A stretch of DNA of 61,862 bases from contig NZ_JAGSOG010000017.1 in assembly GCF_018139695.1 (NCBI RefSeq), positions 1 through 61,862 on the forward strand. Direction: 5' to 3'. Shown in pieces: positions 50,168 through 58,216 of the stretch. The DNA comes from Actinospica durhamensis. GTDB lineage: Bacteria; Actinomycetota; Actinomycetes; Streptomycetales; Catenulisporaceae. The translations under genes and the position numbers were made by a program. The notes under the pieces are model-generated. The model was not told the origin of the DNA. It saw only the letters and a program-made list of their open reading frames with translations, and did not search any database. The stretch's first letter is position 1, and every line of letters starts with the position of its first letter.

Positions 50168-52240
50168 GTGCAAGACTCGGACCCGCCGCTGTCCGCCCTG
50201 GCCACACCGACGCGGCCGGCGGCCCGGGTGGCGCTCGTGGGCACCGGCTCGATCGCGGAACTTGCGCACCTGCCCGCGCTGCGCGCGCTGGGGCCGCGGG
50301 TGGACCTCGTGTCGGTGGTGGACACCGATGCCGGGCGGCTCGCCGACTTCGCCGCGCGGCACGCGATCCCGGCCGCGCGTGCCTCGGTGGACGAGATGCT
50401 CGCGCTCGACCGGCCCGACCTGGTCCACCTGTGCACCCCGCCGGCCGCGCACGCGCCGGACGCCGTGCGGTGCCTCGCCGCCGGTGCCTGGGTGCTGATC
50501 GAGAAGCCCCCGGCGCGTTCGCTGGCCGAGTACGACCGGATCGCCGCGGCCGAGGGACCTTCGGGCCCTTACGCCTCCGTGGTCTTCCAGCACCGCTTCG
50601 GCGCGGCCGGGCTGCGCCTGGCCCGGCTGGCCCGCGCCGGAACCCTGGGCCGGGCGCTGGTCGCGCAGTGCGTCACGGCCTGGTACCGCGGTCCGGCGTA
50701 CTACGAGGTGCCGTGGCGCGGCCGCTGGGAGACCGAGGGCGGCGGTCCCACCATGGGACACGGCATCCACCAGATGGACTTGATGCTCGCCGTGCTCGGC
50801 GAGTGGGACGAGGTGCGGGCGGTCACCGCGACGCTGGATCGGCCGGTGGAGACCGAGGACGTCTCGGCGGCGGTCGTGCGCTTCGCCTCCGGGGCCGTGG
50901 CGACCGTGCTCAACAGCGTGCTCTCGCCGCGCGAGGAGAGCTACCTGCGCTTCGACTTCACCCGGGCCAGCGTGGAGGTGCGCCACCTCTACGGCTACCG
51001 GGACGCCGACTGGACCTTCACCCCCGCGCCCGACGCCGCGCCGACCGGGGCCGCCGCGGCCTGGGCAGATCAGGGCACGGACATACCGAGCTCGCACACG
51101 GCGCAGCTGGCGCATCTGGTGGGCGCGTGGGAACGCGGTGAGCGGCCGCCGTTGAGCGGAGCCGAGGGCCGGGCGGCACTGGAGCTGATCACCGCGATCT
51201 ACCGGTCCGCGGCCACCGGGCTGCCGGTGCGGCGCGCGGATCTGGGCCCGCACGACCCGTTCTACCACCGGCTGGACGGGGGCGGCGCGAGCGGCGGCGA
51301 CGGTTCCGGCGTCGACCTCGGCGCCGCCAAGCACGCCCCGCGGCTGAGCCACGACGCCGCGGCGGCCCGGATCTGCGTGCACGCGGCCGGAACCGAGCTG
51401 CTGCGCTACCACTACCGGCCCGCGATCGACCCGTTCGAGTGCCCGGCGCCGTACTTCCACCCGCTGCGCACGCTCTCGGGCGGCGTGGTCACCACGCACC
51501 GGCCGCACGACCACCGCTGGCACAAGGGTCTGGCGATGACGGCCTCGCACCTGTCCGGCCAGAACTTCTGGGGCGGCGTCAGTTACGTGCACGGCGCGCC
51601 GAACGGCGGCTACGTGGTGCTGCCGAACGTCGGCCGACTCGAGCACGACGGCTTCGCCGAGCCGGATGGCACAGGGCTCGGATTCACCGAGTCAGTGGAC
51701 TGGGTCACCGCGGCCGGCGAGCGGGTGCTGCGCGAGGAACGCCGGGTGCGCGTGGTCGACGTCGATCCGGACGAGGGGCACTGGACGCTCGAGTTCGACA
51801 CCGCGCTGCGCAACGTCAGCGGGCGCACGCTGGAGTTCGGCAGCCCGACCGTGGCCGGGCGCGAACTGGCCGGCTACACCGGGTTCTTCTGGCGCGGCCC
51901 GCGCTCGTTCGCCGGCGGGCGGATCCTGGCCGGGGGCGGGCTCGAGGGGCCCGCGGTGATGGGCAGGACCGCGCCCTGGCTCGGCTACACCGGCAGCTTC
52001 GACGACCGCGACGGCCAGGCCACGCTGCTGTTCCGGGCCGCCCCCGACACCCCGGGCGGCGACCCGCACTGGTTCGTGCGGGCCGAGCCGTTCGCCGCGG
52101 TCAACCCGTCGCTCGCGTTCTTCGAGGCGCTGGAGCTGCCCGCGGACGAGACGCTGGCCCGCCGCTACCGGCTGACCGTGGCCGACGGCGCCTGGGACCG
52201 GGCCGCGATCGAGGCGCACCTGTCCGGGCGGCCCTGGTGA
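50168..52240 (+). CDS. Gfo/Idh/MocA oxidoreductase fused to DUF6807 (PmoA-like) domain
   Basis: A 690-residue fusion. Residues about 20-370 are a Gfo/Idh/MocA oxidoreductase: RVALVGTGSIAELAHLPAL is the NAD(P) fold, and VHLCTPPAAHA and LIEKPPARS (catalytic Lys-Pro) are conserved. Residues about 400-690 are a DUF6807/PmoA-like domain (YHYRPAIDPFECPAPYFHPLRTLSGG, HRPHDHRWHKGL, NFWGGVSY). Family members are linked to sugar or plant-compound catabolism, reaction unknown. The GTG at 50168 follows GGAGG by 5 nt. It is coupled to the cupin gene by a 4-bp overlap. Confidence 0.85.
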   Translation: MQDSDPPLSALATPTRPAARVALVGTGSIAELAHLPALRALGPRVDLVSVVDTDAGRLADFAARHAIPAARASVDEMLALDRPDLVHLCTPPAAHAPDAVRCLAAGAWVLIEKPPARSLAEYDRIAAAEGPSGPYASVVFQHRFGAAGLRLARLARAGTLGRALVAQCVTAWYRGPAYYEVPWRGRWETEGGGPTMGHGIHQMDLMLAVLGEWDEVRAVTATLDRPVETEDVSAAVVRFASGAVATVLNSVLSPREESYLRFDFTRASVEVRHLYGYRDADWTFTPAPDAAPTGAAAAWADQGTDIPSSHTAQLAHLVGAWERGERPPLSGAEGRAALELITAIYRSAATGLPVRRADLGPHDPFYHRLDGGGASGGDGSGVDLGAAKHAPRLSHDAAAARICVHAAGTELLRYHYRPAIDPFECPAPYFHPLRTLSGGVVTTHRPHDHRWHKGLAMTASHLSGQNFWGGVSYVHGAPNGGYVVLPNVGRLEHDGFAEPDGTGLGFTESVDWVTAAGERVLREERRVRVVDVDPDEGHWTLEFDTALRNVSGRTLEFGSPTVAGRELAGYTGFFWRGPRSFAGGRILAGGGLEGPAVMGRTAPWLGYTGSFDDRDGQATLLFRAAPDTPGGDPHWFVRAEPFAAVNPSLAFFEALELPADETLARRYRLTVADGAWDRAAIEAHLSGRPW

Positions 52241-52968
52241 ACGCGGCGGGGCCGGCCTCGCGGCGGCCCGGATTCCCCGGCGGCACGGCGGTATCAGGGC
52301 TCTCGGTCTACCGGCAGGCCGCGCCGGACGGGCTGTGCGGCGGCTCCCCGCACGTGCACCTCGCCTGCACCGAGTCCTACCTCGTGGTCGGCGGCGAGGG
52401 CGAGCTGCACACGCTCACCGCCACCGGTGCCCTCCGCACGCCGCTGCGTGCCGGAACGGTGGCCTGGTTCGGCCCCGGCACCATCCACCGCGCGGTGAAC
52501 CGGGACGGGGCGCTGCGTGCCGTCGTGCTGATGGACAACAGCGGGCTGCCCGAGGCGGGCGACGCCGTGCTGACCTTCCCGCCGGAGATCCTGGCCGACC
52601 CCGAGGCGTATCAGGACGCGGCGACGGCCCGGGACGAGGCGCAGGCGCTGCGGCGGCGGGATCTGGCCGTGACCGGGTACCTTCGGCTGGCCGAGGCGGT
52701 GGCCGCGGGCGAGCACGCGGTCCTCGAGGAGTTCTACCGGGCCGCGACGGCCCTGCGCGCGGACCGGTTCGAGGCCTGGGAAGCGGTCTGGCGCGACGGC
52801 GCCCTGGCCGCCGCGCAGCGCACCGCCGGGCACCTCGCGGCGCTGCGCGAAGGCCGGATCGAGCACCTGCTCGGCGCCGGGCTCGGCGTCGAGGCCTCGG
52901 GCGCGCCCGAGGCGCGCGCCTTCGGGATGTGCGGCCGCCTCGACCGCTACACGCTGGAAGTACCCTGA
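52237..52968 (+). CDS. Cupin-domain protein
   Basis: A 243-residue protein with an N-terminal cupin fold (HVHLACTESYLVVGGEGELHTL holds the His-His-Glu metal set, PGTIHRAVNRDG the later His) and a helical C-terminal half. The GTG at 52237 overlaps the preceding TGA, so the two are translationally coupled. Such cupins may act as sugar isomerases or sensors; the partner is presumably the Gfo/Idh-DUF6807 fusion. Confidence 0.8.
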   Translation: MNAAGPASRRPGFPGGTAVSGLSVYRQAAPDGLCGGSPHVHLACTESYLVVGGEGELHTLTATGALRTPLRAGTVAWFGPGTIHRAVNRDGALRAVVLMDNSGLPEAGDAVLTFPPEILADPEAYQDAATARDEAQALRRRDLAVTGYLRLAEAVAAGEHAVLEEFYRAATALRADRFEAWEAVWRDGALAAAQRTAGHLAALREGRIEHLLGAGLGVEASGAPEARAFGMCGRLDRYTLEVP

Positions 52969-53005
52969 CGCACCCGGTGCGGCCGGGCCGGGGCGGGCCG
53001 AGGCA

Positions 53006-53020
53006 GGGCGTGAAAGTTTC
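53006..53020 (+). promoter_or_regulatory. GGGCGTGAAAGTTTC element upstream of the GH30 gene
   Basis: The core GAAAGTTTC (53012-53020) is a palindrome with one central base, resembling the GAAACTTTC motif reported in Streptomyces xylanase promoters. The full 15-bp element recurs at 56663-56677 with only the central base complemented. Confidence 0.6.
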
Positions 53021-53062
53021 CAGGAGCTCATCAGGCACTTCACGGGGTTTCGTCAGGATTTG

Positions 53063-53091
53063 TTGGCATTCGCGGGCGTTCGCCCTAGCGT
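53063..53091 (+). promoter_or_regulatory. GH30 gene promoter
   Basis: TTGGCA (53063-53068), a 17-bp spacer and TAGCGT (53086-53091) lie 26 bp before the ATG. AAAGGAG follows as the ribosome-binding site. Confidence 0.55.
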
Positions 53092-53116
53092 CCCGGGCTA
53101 ACGAAAGGAGAACCCC

Positions 53117-55063
53117 ATGCTTGACAGCAGCCTGGCCGAACCACGGCCGGTCCGAGCACCGGCGGTGCAGCGGGCCCGCGCCTTCCGGGCCACGGCCGCC
53201 ACCACCGCGGTGGCCGTCATCGCCGGCTTGGTCGTGTTCGGCGGCGCGCACAAGGCCTTCGCGGCCGACTCCGCCACCATCAACGGCGCCACCACATACC
53301 AGACCATCACCGGGTTCGGCGCCTCCGAGGCCTTCGGTGAGGCCCAGACGGTGATGAACTCCTCCAGCGCCGTGCAGCAGGCGGTGCTGGCTGACCTCTA
53401 CAGCCCGACCACCGGCGCCGGCCTCAACATGCTGCGCAACGAGGTCAGCGCCGACTCGGGCGCCACCATCGAGCCGACCGCCCCGTCCAGCCCGACCGCG
53501 ACTCCCGCCTACGCCTCGCTCGCCTCGATCAGCCAGGACGCCGGCCAGCTCTGGTTCGCCCAGCAGATCAAGGCGGACTACGGCGTGACCAACGTGTTCG
53601 CCGACGCGTGGAGCGCCCCGGCGTTCATGAAGACCAACGACTCCGCCGACAACGGCGGCGCCGTGTGCGGTCTGACCGGCGCGACCTGCAGCAGCGGCAA
53701 CTGGGTGCAGGCGTACTCCAACTACCTCGAGCAGTACGCGGCGGACTACGCGGCCGCCGGGGACCCGCTCACCTACATCGGCCCGGAGAACGAGGCCAAC
53801 CTCTCCACCAGCTACGACAGCATGCAGCTGAGCGCGTCCCAGACGGCCCAGCTGCTCGACACCCTCGGCCCGACGATCGCGAACTCCGGCCTGTCCACCC
53901 AGGTCGAGTGCTGCGCGACCGAGGGCTGGGACTACGCGCAGACCTACGCCGCCGCGATCGAGGCCGACTCGACCGCGAACCAGTACACGAAGGTGTTCAC
54001 CAGCCACGGCTACACCCAGGCGCCCGCCTCGGCCCTGAGCGGCTGGAGCAAGCCCGCGTGGGAGACCGAGTGGTCCACCTTCGAGACCTGGGACCCGGCC
54101 TGGGACGACAACACCGACGCCTCCGGACTGACCTGGGCGACGAACATCTACAAGGGCCTGACCTCGGCCAACCTCAGCGCCTTCCTCTACTGGTGGGGCA
54201 GCACGACCCCGTCGGAGAACGGTGACAACGAGGGCCTGCTGGAGATCAACGGCAGCACGGTCACCCCGGCCGGGCGGCTGTGGGCCTTCGCCAACTACAG
54301 CCGCTACATCAAGCCGGGCGCGGTGCGCATCGCCACCACGACCAGCAACAGCGCGCTGGACCTGAGCGCGTTCAAGAACCCGGACGGCACCATCGCCGTG
54401 GTCGCGCTCAACACCGGCACCGCCGCCGACACCGTCGGCTACACCCTCAGCGGCACCGGGATCACCAACGGCACCGCGGTTCCGGTGCTGACCAACGGCT
54501 CCAACAACGCGGCGACGCAGTCCTCGATCGCGGTCAGCGGCGGCGCTTTCACCGCCAGCGTCCCGGCCCGTTCGCTCGAGACCTTCGTGATCAGCAACGG
54601 CGGCAGCTCCAGCGCCTCGGCGTCGGCCTCCGCCTCGGCGTCCGCTTCGCCGTCCGCGTCCGCCTCGGCCTCCGCGTCCCCGTCCGCCTCGGCGTCGGCC
54701 TCGGCCTCGCCGTCCGCGAGCGCGAGCGCCAGCGCGACCAGCGGCGCCTCGTGCACCGTGCAGTACTCCACCACCTCGCAGTGGGCCGGCGGCTTCACCG
54801 CGAACGTGGTGATCACCGACAACGGCTCGTCCGCGATCAATGGCTGGACACTGAAGTACACGTTCCCCGGGGATCAGAAGATCACCAATGCCTGGAACGC
54901 GGTGACCAGTCAGAGCGGCGAGGCGATAACCGCGACCAACGAGAGTTACAACGCCTCGATCAGTCCAGGGGGCAATACCAGCTTCGGCTTCCAGGGCACC
55001 TGGACGAACAGTGACGCCGTACCCACGGCGTTCTCGCTCAACGGCGTGACCTGCGCCACCTAG
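53117..55063 (+). CDS. Secreted GH30 glycosidase with C-terminal CBM2
   Basis: A 648-residue exported enzyme. Residues 1-49 are a signal (AVAVIAGLVVFGGAHKAFA). Residues about 52-490 are a GH30 barrel and side domain with TYQTITGFGASEAFGEAQ, WSAPAFMKTNDSADNGG, the acid/base Glu in YIGPENEAN and the nucleophile Glu in WETEWSTF. About 495-545 is a Ser/Ala/Pro linker and 548-648 a CBM2 (CTVQYSTTSQWAGGFTANVVI, SFGFQGTW). It cleaves a plant polysaccharide, probably xylan or a related glycan, while bound to cellulose or xylan. A xylanase-type GAAASTTTC operator lies upstream. Confidence 0.9.
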   Translation: MLDSSLAEPRPVRAPAVQRARAFRATAATTAVAVIAGLVVFGGAHKAFAADSATINGATTYQTITGFGASEAFGEAQTVMNSSSAVQQAVLADLYSPTTGAGLNMLRNEVSADSGATIEPTAPSSPTATPAYASLASISQDAGQLWFAQQIKADYGVTNVFADAWSAPAFMKTNDSADNGGAVCGLTGATCSSGNWVQAYSNYLEQYAADYAAAGDPLTYIGPENEANLSTSYDSMQLSASQTAQLLDTLGPTIANSGLSTQVECCATEGWDYAQTYAAAIEADSTANQYTKVFTSHGYTQAPASALSGWSKPAWETEWSTFETWDPAWDDNTDASGLTWATNIYKGLTSANLSAFLYWWGSTTPSENGDNEGLLEINGSTVTPAGRLWAFANYSRYIKPGAVRIATTTSNSALDLSAFKNPDGTIAVVALNTGTAADTVGYTLSGTGITNGTAVPVLTNGSNNAATQSSIAVSGGAFTASVPARSLETFVISNGGSSSASASASASASASPSASASASASPSASASASASPSASASASATSGASCTVQYSTTSQWAGGFTANVVITDNGSSAINGWTLKYTFPGDQKITNAWNAVTSQSGEAITATNESYNASISPGGNTSFGFQGTWTNSDAVPTAFSLNGVTCAT

Positions 55064-55093
55064 CACCCGGCCCGCTCCCGCACCACGACAATG

Positions 55094-55132
55094 ACAGTGC
55101 CCTGCCAGACCACCGGTCCGGCAGGGCACTGT
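55094..55132. terminator. Bidirectional terminator between GH30 and GH6 genes
   Basis: A 13-bp perfect stem (55094-55106 with 55120-55132) and a 13-nt loop. It lies in the 79-bp gap between two convergent hydrolase genes. Confidence 0.85.
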
Positions 55133-55142
55133 CGTGTGCGCG

Positions 55143-56501
55143 TCAGTGTCCGAGCAGCGGCGGGTTCGCCTCCTGCGCCAGCTGCAGCGCCTGCTGCGGG
55201 AACCAGGCGCCCGCGGCCGGGTCGGTCAGGCCCCACAGCGGGTCGAACAGGCTCTGGTCCGCGGTGTCGGTCGGCCAGCCGGTCTGGGTGTAGGCGGAGT
55301 AGTCCCAGGCGCGCACGCCGCCCGCGGCGTCGCACTGGCCGTCGGACTGCCCCGGGGTCTTGACCCACAGGTACGCGTCGAGCAGCGGCACGCCGGTCTG
55401 CGCGGTCGGGCGCAGGCCGAGGCCGGAGGCCGGCGGGTTGCACCAGTTGCCCGACACCAGCGTGGAGATCACCGAGGCCGACTGGTTGTAGGGCGCGGCG
55501 GCGTAGGCGGCCATGGCGTTCGGGCCCTGGCCGTTGCGGCTGGTGTCGATCACGTAGTGGGTGGCGGCCACGGCGCCGTCCATGTTGGCCGCGTACCACT
55601 GCGTGGTCAGGTCCCAGGTGCTGAAGTCGCTCTGCGTCGCCGGGTAGTACTGGCTGGCGCAGTCGCCGGGGTTGCCGTAGGCCCAGTGCGAGGGGTCGGT
55701 GGTGATGGCGATGCAGTCGGAGATCCACTGGCCGTAGTCGGTCAGCTCGTTGTCCGGCTGGTAGTTCGAGACGTTCAGGTAGAAGCCCTGCGCCTGCTGC
55801 ACGTCGCCGAGCAGGAGCCGCTGGGTCATGGTGCCGACCGACTGCCAGCCGCTGTGCGTGCCGTCGAGGTAGACGTCGGTGTTCGGCTTGGCCTCGAGCG
55901 CGCCGACGGCGTCGTCGACCTCGGCGTAGCGGTCGGCGTCGGTGAACGGGTACGTGCCGGTGCCGAAGCCGCCGCAGTTGGACGGCAGGTTGCCCAGGGC
56001 GTCGGGCTCCAGGATCACCACGGCGTTGCCGTCGCCGATTCCCGCCGCGAAGGCCGAGATCCAGGCCTCGTAGGAGGCCGCGTCGAGCGCGCCGCCGGCC
56101 GAGTACTGGGCGCAGTCACGACCCGGGATGTCGTAGGCGACCAGGACCGGGACGGCGTTCTCCAGCGCGGCCTCGACCATGGTCTGGTGCACCTGCGTGC
56201 GCACCTGGTCGGGCGTGCCGCCGGTGAACCACACGGCCTGCGGGGTGGCCTCCATCGTGGTCAGCAGCGCGGCGTCCTTGAGGTCGCCGCCCTTGGCCAG
56301 CTGCACGATCTGGCTCACCGCGGCGCTGGTGGGCGGCGGCACGAACAGGCGCGCGTGCGCCGGCAGCGTGTGGCCGTCCGCGCTGGACGCGGCGGCCTGG
56401 GCCGAGCCGGGAACCGCGCAGACGCCGAGCGCGGCCAGGGCGAGCGCGGCCAGTAGGGCCGGGCGGCGCGTGCGGGCCCGGGGATGCTTGGGAGGCTGCA
56501 A
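55143..56501 (-). CDS. Secreted GH6 cellulase
   Basis: A protein of about 452 residues with an N-terminal signal (PALLAALALAALGVCAVPGSAQAA) and a GH6 barrel: VLVAYDIPGRDCAQYSAGG (catalytic Asp region), VILEPDALGNLPSNCGG (catalytic acid Asp), FYLNVSNYQPDNEL, HYVIDTSRNGQGPN and AYLWVKTPGQSDGQCD. GH6 enzymes cut beta-1,4-glucan with inversion; endo or exo mode is not decidable. There is no CBM. The start is uncertain: TTG 56501 has AGGAG 5 nt upstream, GTG 56504 is closer. TTGACA (56580-56585) and TAGCGT (56558-56563) on the minus strand are its promoter. Confidence 0.92.
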   Translation of the reverse strand: MQPPKHPRARTRRPALLAALALAALGVCAVPGSAQAAASSADGHTLPAHARLFVPPPTSAAVSQIVQLAKGGDLKDAALLTTMEATPQAVWFTGGTPDQVRTQVHQTMVEAALENAVPVLVAYDIPGRDCAQYSAGGALDAASYEAWISAFAAGIGDGNAVVILEPDALGNLPSNCGGFGTGTYPFTDADRYAEVDDAVGALEAKPNTDVYLDGTHSGWQSVGTMTQRLLLGDVQQAQGFYLNVSNYQPDNELTDYGQWISDCIAITTDPSHWAYGNPGDCASQYYPATQSDFSTWDLTTQWYAANMDGAVAATHYVIDTSRNGQGPNAMAAYAAAPYNQSASVISTLVSGNWCNPPASGLGLRPTAQTGVPLLDAYLWVKTPGQSDGQCDAAGGVRAWDYSAYTQTGWPTDTADQSLFDPLWGLTDPAAGAWFPQQALQLAQEANPPLLGH

Positions 56502-56557
56502 CACAACTCCTCGATCTGTCCCTCGCGGGGTGGACGAAAACTGGTGACGACGCGGTG

Positions 56558-56585
56558 ACGCTACGGTCTGCGCGCGCGATGTCAA
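56558..56585 (-). promoter_or_regulatory. GH6 gene promoter
   Basis: On the minus strand, TTGACA, a 16-bp spacer and TAGCGT, the same -10 hexamer as the GH30 promoter. Confidence 0.6.
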
Positions 56586-56660
56586 CACTCTGAGCCGAGC
56601 CGACCGGCGGGAGCGGCCGGACCGGCCGCGACGAGGGCGCGGGAGCCGCCGGCCCGGTGC

Positions 56661-56685
56661 CGGGGCGTGAAACTTTCACACCCCG
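56661..56685. promoter_or_regulatory. Extended GAAACTTTC palindrome between the GH6 and LtrA genes
   Basis: GTGAAACTTTCAC (56667-56679) is perfect, flanked by CGGGG and CCCCG, making a 25-bp palindrome with one mismatched pair. It shares GGGCGTGAAASTTTC with the GH30 upstream region. It lies about 160 bp upstream of the GH6 start codon and 30 bp before the LtrA GTG, so it could act on either. Confidence 0.6.
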
Positions 56686-56714
56686 GCCCGGCGGCCGACG
56701 GCATAATCGGGGAC

Positions 56715-57986
56715 GTGTCCGAGTCCGAATCCCTCGAACTGACCGACGAATCCGAAGAATTCCGCGCGGACGCGTCCGCGGCGCCGGGCCTGCGCGAACC
56801 TGCCGACGCCGCGGCGGGCGGGCCGGAGACGGCCGGATCCGCGCAGGGCGAGGCCGAGGGCGGGCAGCGGGTGAGCTGGGCCGAGTGCTTCTTCGACCTC
56901 GTCGTCGCGCTCGCGGTCACCGACGTCTCCCGACAGCTGCAGCTGGCCCCGGACTGGGGCGCGCTCGGCCGCTCGCTGCTGCTGCTGATCCCGTTCTGGT
57001 GGGGCTGGGTCGGTACCGCGCTGCTGTTCAACGGGCTGCGGATGACGCCGGCCCGCAAGCACCTGCTGCTGCTCGGTATCGCGCTCGGCGCCCTGCTCAT
57101 GTCGACCTGTGTGGCCGGGGCGTACGGCGCGCGCGGGGTGTTCTTCGGGCTGTCGTACCTGTGTGTCCGGGTTCTGCTGGGCGTGCCGATGCGGGCTCGC
57201 GGCGTGTTCGGGCTGCGGCTGGACCCGTTCACCGTCAGCCTGTTCATCGGCGCGCCGCTGTACGTGATCGGCGGCCTGACGCCGAACCCCTTCCGGGTGT
57301 GGATCTGGCTGTTGGCGGCGTGCGTGGAGATCGGGTCCACGGCCGTGCGCCCGCGCCGCTTCGCGCACATGCGCTGGGAACCGGCCCATCTGCCGGAGCG
57401 CTTCGGCCTTTTCGTGATCATCGTGCTGGGCGAGACGATCGCGACGATCGGCTCCCAGGCGGCCGCGCACACGATGAGCCCGGCCGTGGTGATCGCGCTG
57501 ATCCTGGCCTTCGTGCTGGCCGCCGGACTGTGGTGGGCGTACTTCCCGATGGCGATGCCGGCGATCGAGTTCGCCATGCGTACCACCGTGATCCAGACCA
57601 GGATCGTGCGCGACGTGTTCAGCTACGGCCACCTGCTGCTGGCCGCCGGAGTGCTGCTGACGGCCGCCGGCTCGTCCGTGCTGGTGGCCGAGCCGACCCG
57701 GCACCCGCACGGGGTCACCGCGTACCTGGCCGGCCTGGGCGTGGCGCTCTACATCCTCGCCTTCTGCCACAACCGCCACAAGATGTTCGGCGGCGTGGGC
57801 ACCCTGCGCGCGGCGGCCACGGTGTTGGCCGCGGCCTGCGCGTGCACCGCGCCGCTGCTGCCCGGCTGGGCGACGCTGGCGGTCAACGACGCGATCCTGC
57901 TGACGCTGCATCTGGTCGAGGACTGGCGGGTGCGCACCGGCCGGCCGCTCCTGCTGCTGCCCTGGCCCCGGCACGCCTCCGCCTGA
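56715..57986 (+). CDS. Low-temperature-requirement protein A (LtrA) family membrane protein
   Basis: A 423-residue protein with an acidic N-terminal tail of about 65 residues and around ten helices. VSWAECFFDLVVALAVTDVS and ERFGLFVIIVLGETIATIG are the family signatures. The role is unknown; the name comes from a Listeria cold-growth mutant. GTG 56715 is preceded by CATAAT (56702-56707) with a 7-nt gap, so the mRNA is probably leaderless. An earlier start at 56667 would place coding sequence over the palindrome. Confidence 0.87.
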   Translation: MSESESLELTDESEEFRADASAAPGLREPADAAAGGPETAGSAQGEAEGGQRVSWAECFFDLVVALAVTDVSRQLQLAPDWGALGRSLLLLIPFWWGWVGTALLFNGLRMTPARKHLLLLGIALGALLMSTCVAGAYGARGVFFGLSYLCVRVLLGVPMRARGVFGLRLDPFTVSLFIGAPLYVIGGLTPNPFRVWIWLLAACVEIGSTAVRPRRFAHMRWEPAHLPERFGLFVIIVLGETIATIGSQAAAHTMSPAVVIALILAFVLAAGLWWAYFPMAMPAIEFAMRTTVIQTRIVRDVFSYGHLLLAAGVLLTAAGSSVLVAEPTRHPHGVTAYLAGLGVALYILAFCHNRHKMFGGVGTLRAAATVLAAACACTAPLLPGWATLAVNDAILLTLHLVEDWRVRTGRPLLLLPWPRHASA

Positions 57987-58133
57987 CCCGCACGGCACCA
58001 CCCAGCGACGCCACAGGGCCGTTTGACCGCACGGGGGCGTGCTGCGCAGAACGGGGGACTGCGCTGCCTCGCGGCGCCGCGCCGCCCGTACACCAAGATC
58101 AGCGCGGGTTACGATCGAATCGTCTGACATCCG

Positions 58134-58148
58134 GGACATCGCATGTCC
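58134..58148 (+). promoter_or_regulatory. Small hairpin in the mmuM leader
   Basis: GGACAT (58134-58139) pairs with ATGTCC (58143-58148) around a CGC loop. It follows a TACGAT -10-like box (58110-58115). I see no SAM or SAH riboswitch consensus in the 230-bp gap. Confidence 0.35.
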
Positions 58149-58216
58149 TGTGAGTGGTTCGGAGCGGGCCACCCCGACGTCCGCAGCACCGCCGTAAGAC
58201 CCCTGAGGAGGAAATC

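Noticed and set aside
58000-58216. SAM or SAH riboswitch upstream of mmuM
   Set aside because: Only one 6-bp hairpin is visible; the conserved cores of the SAM-I/IV and SAH classes are missing.
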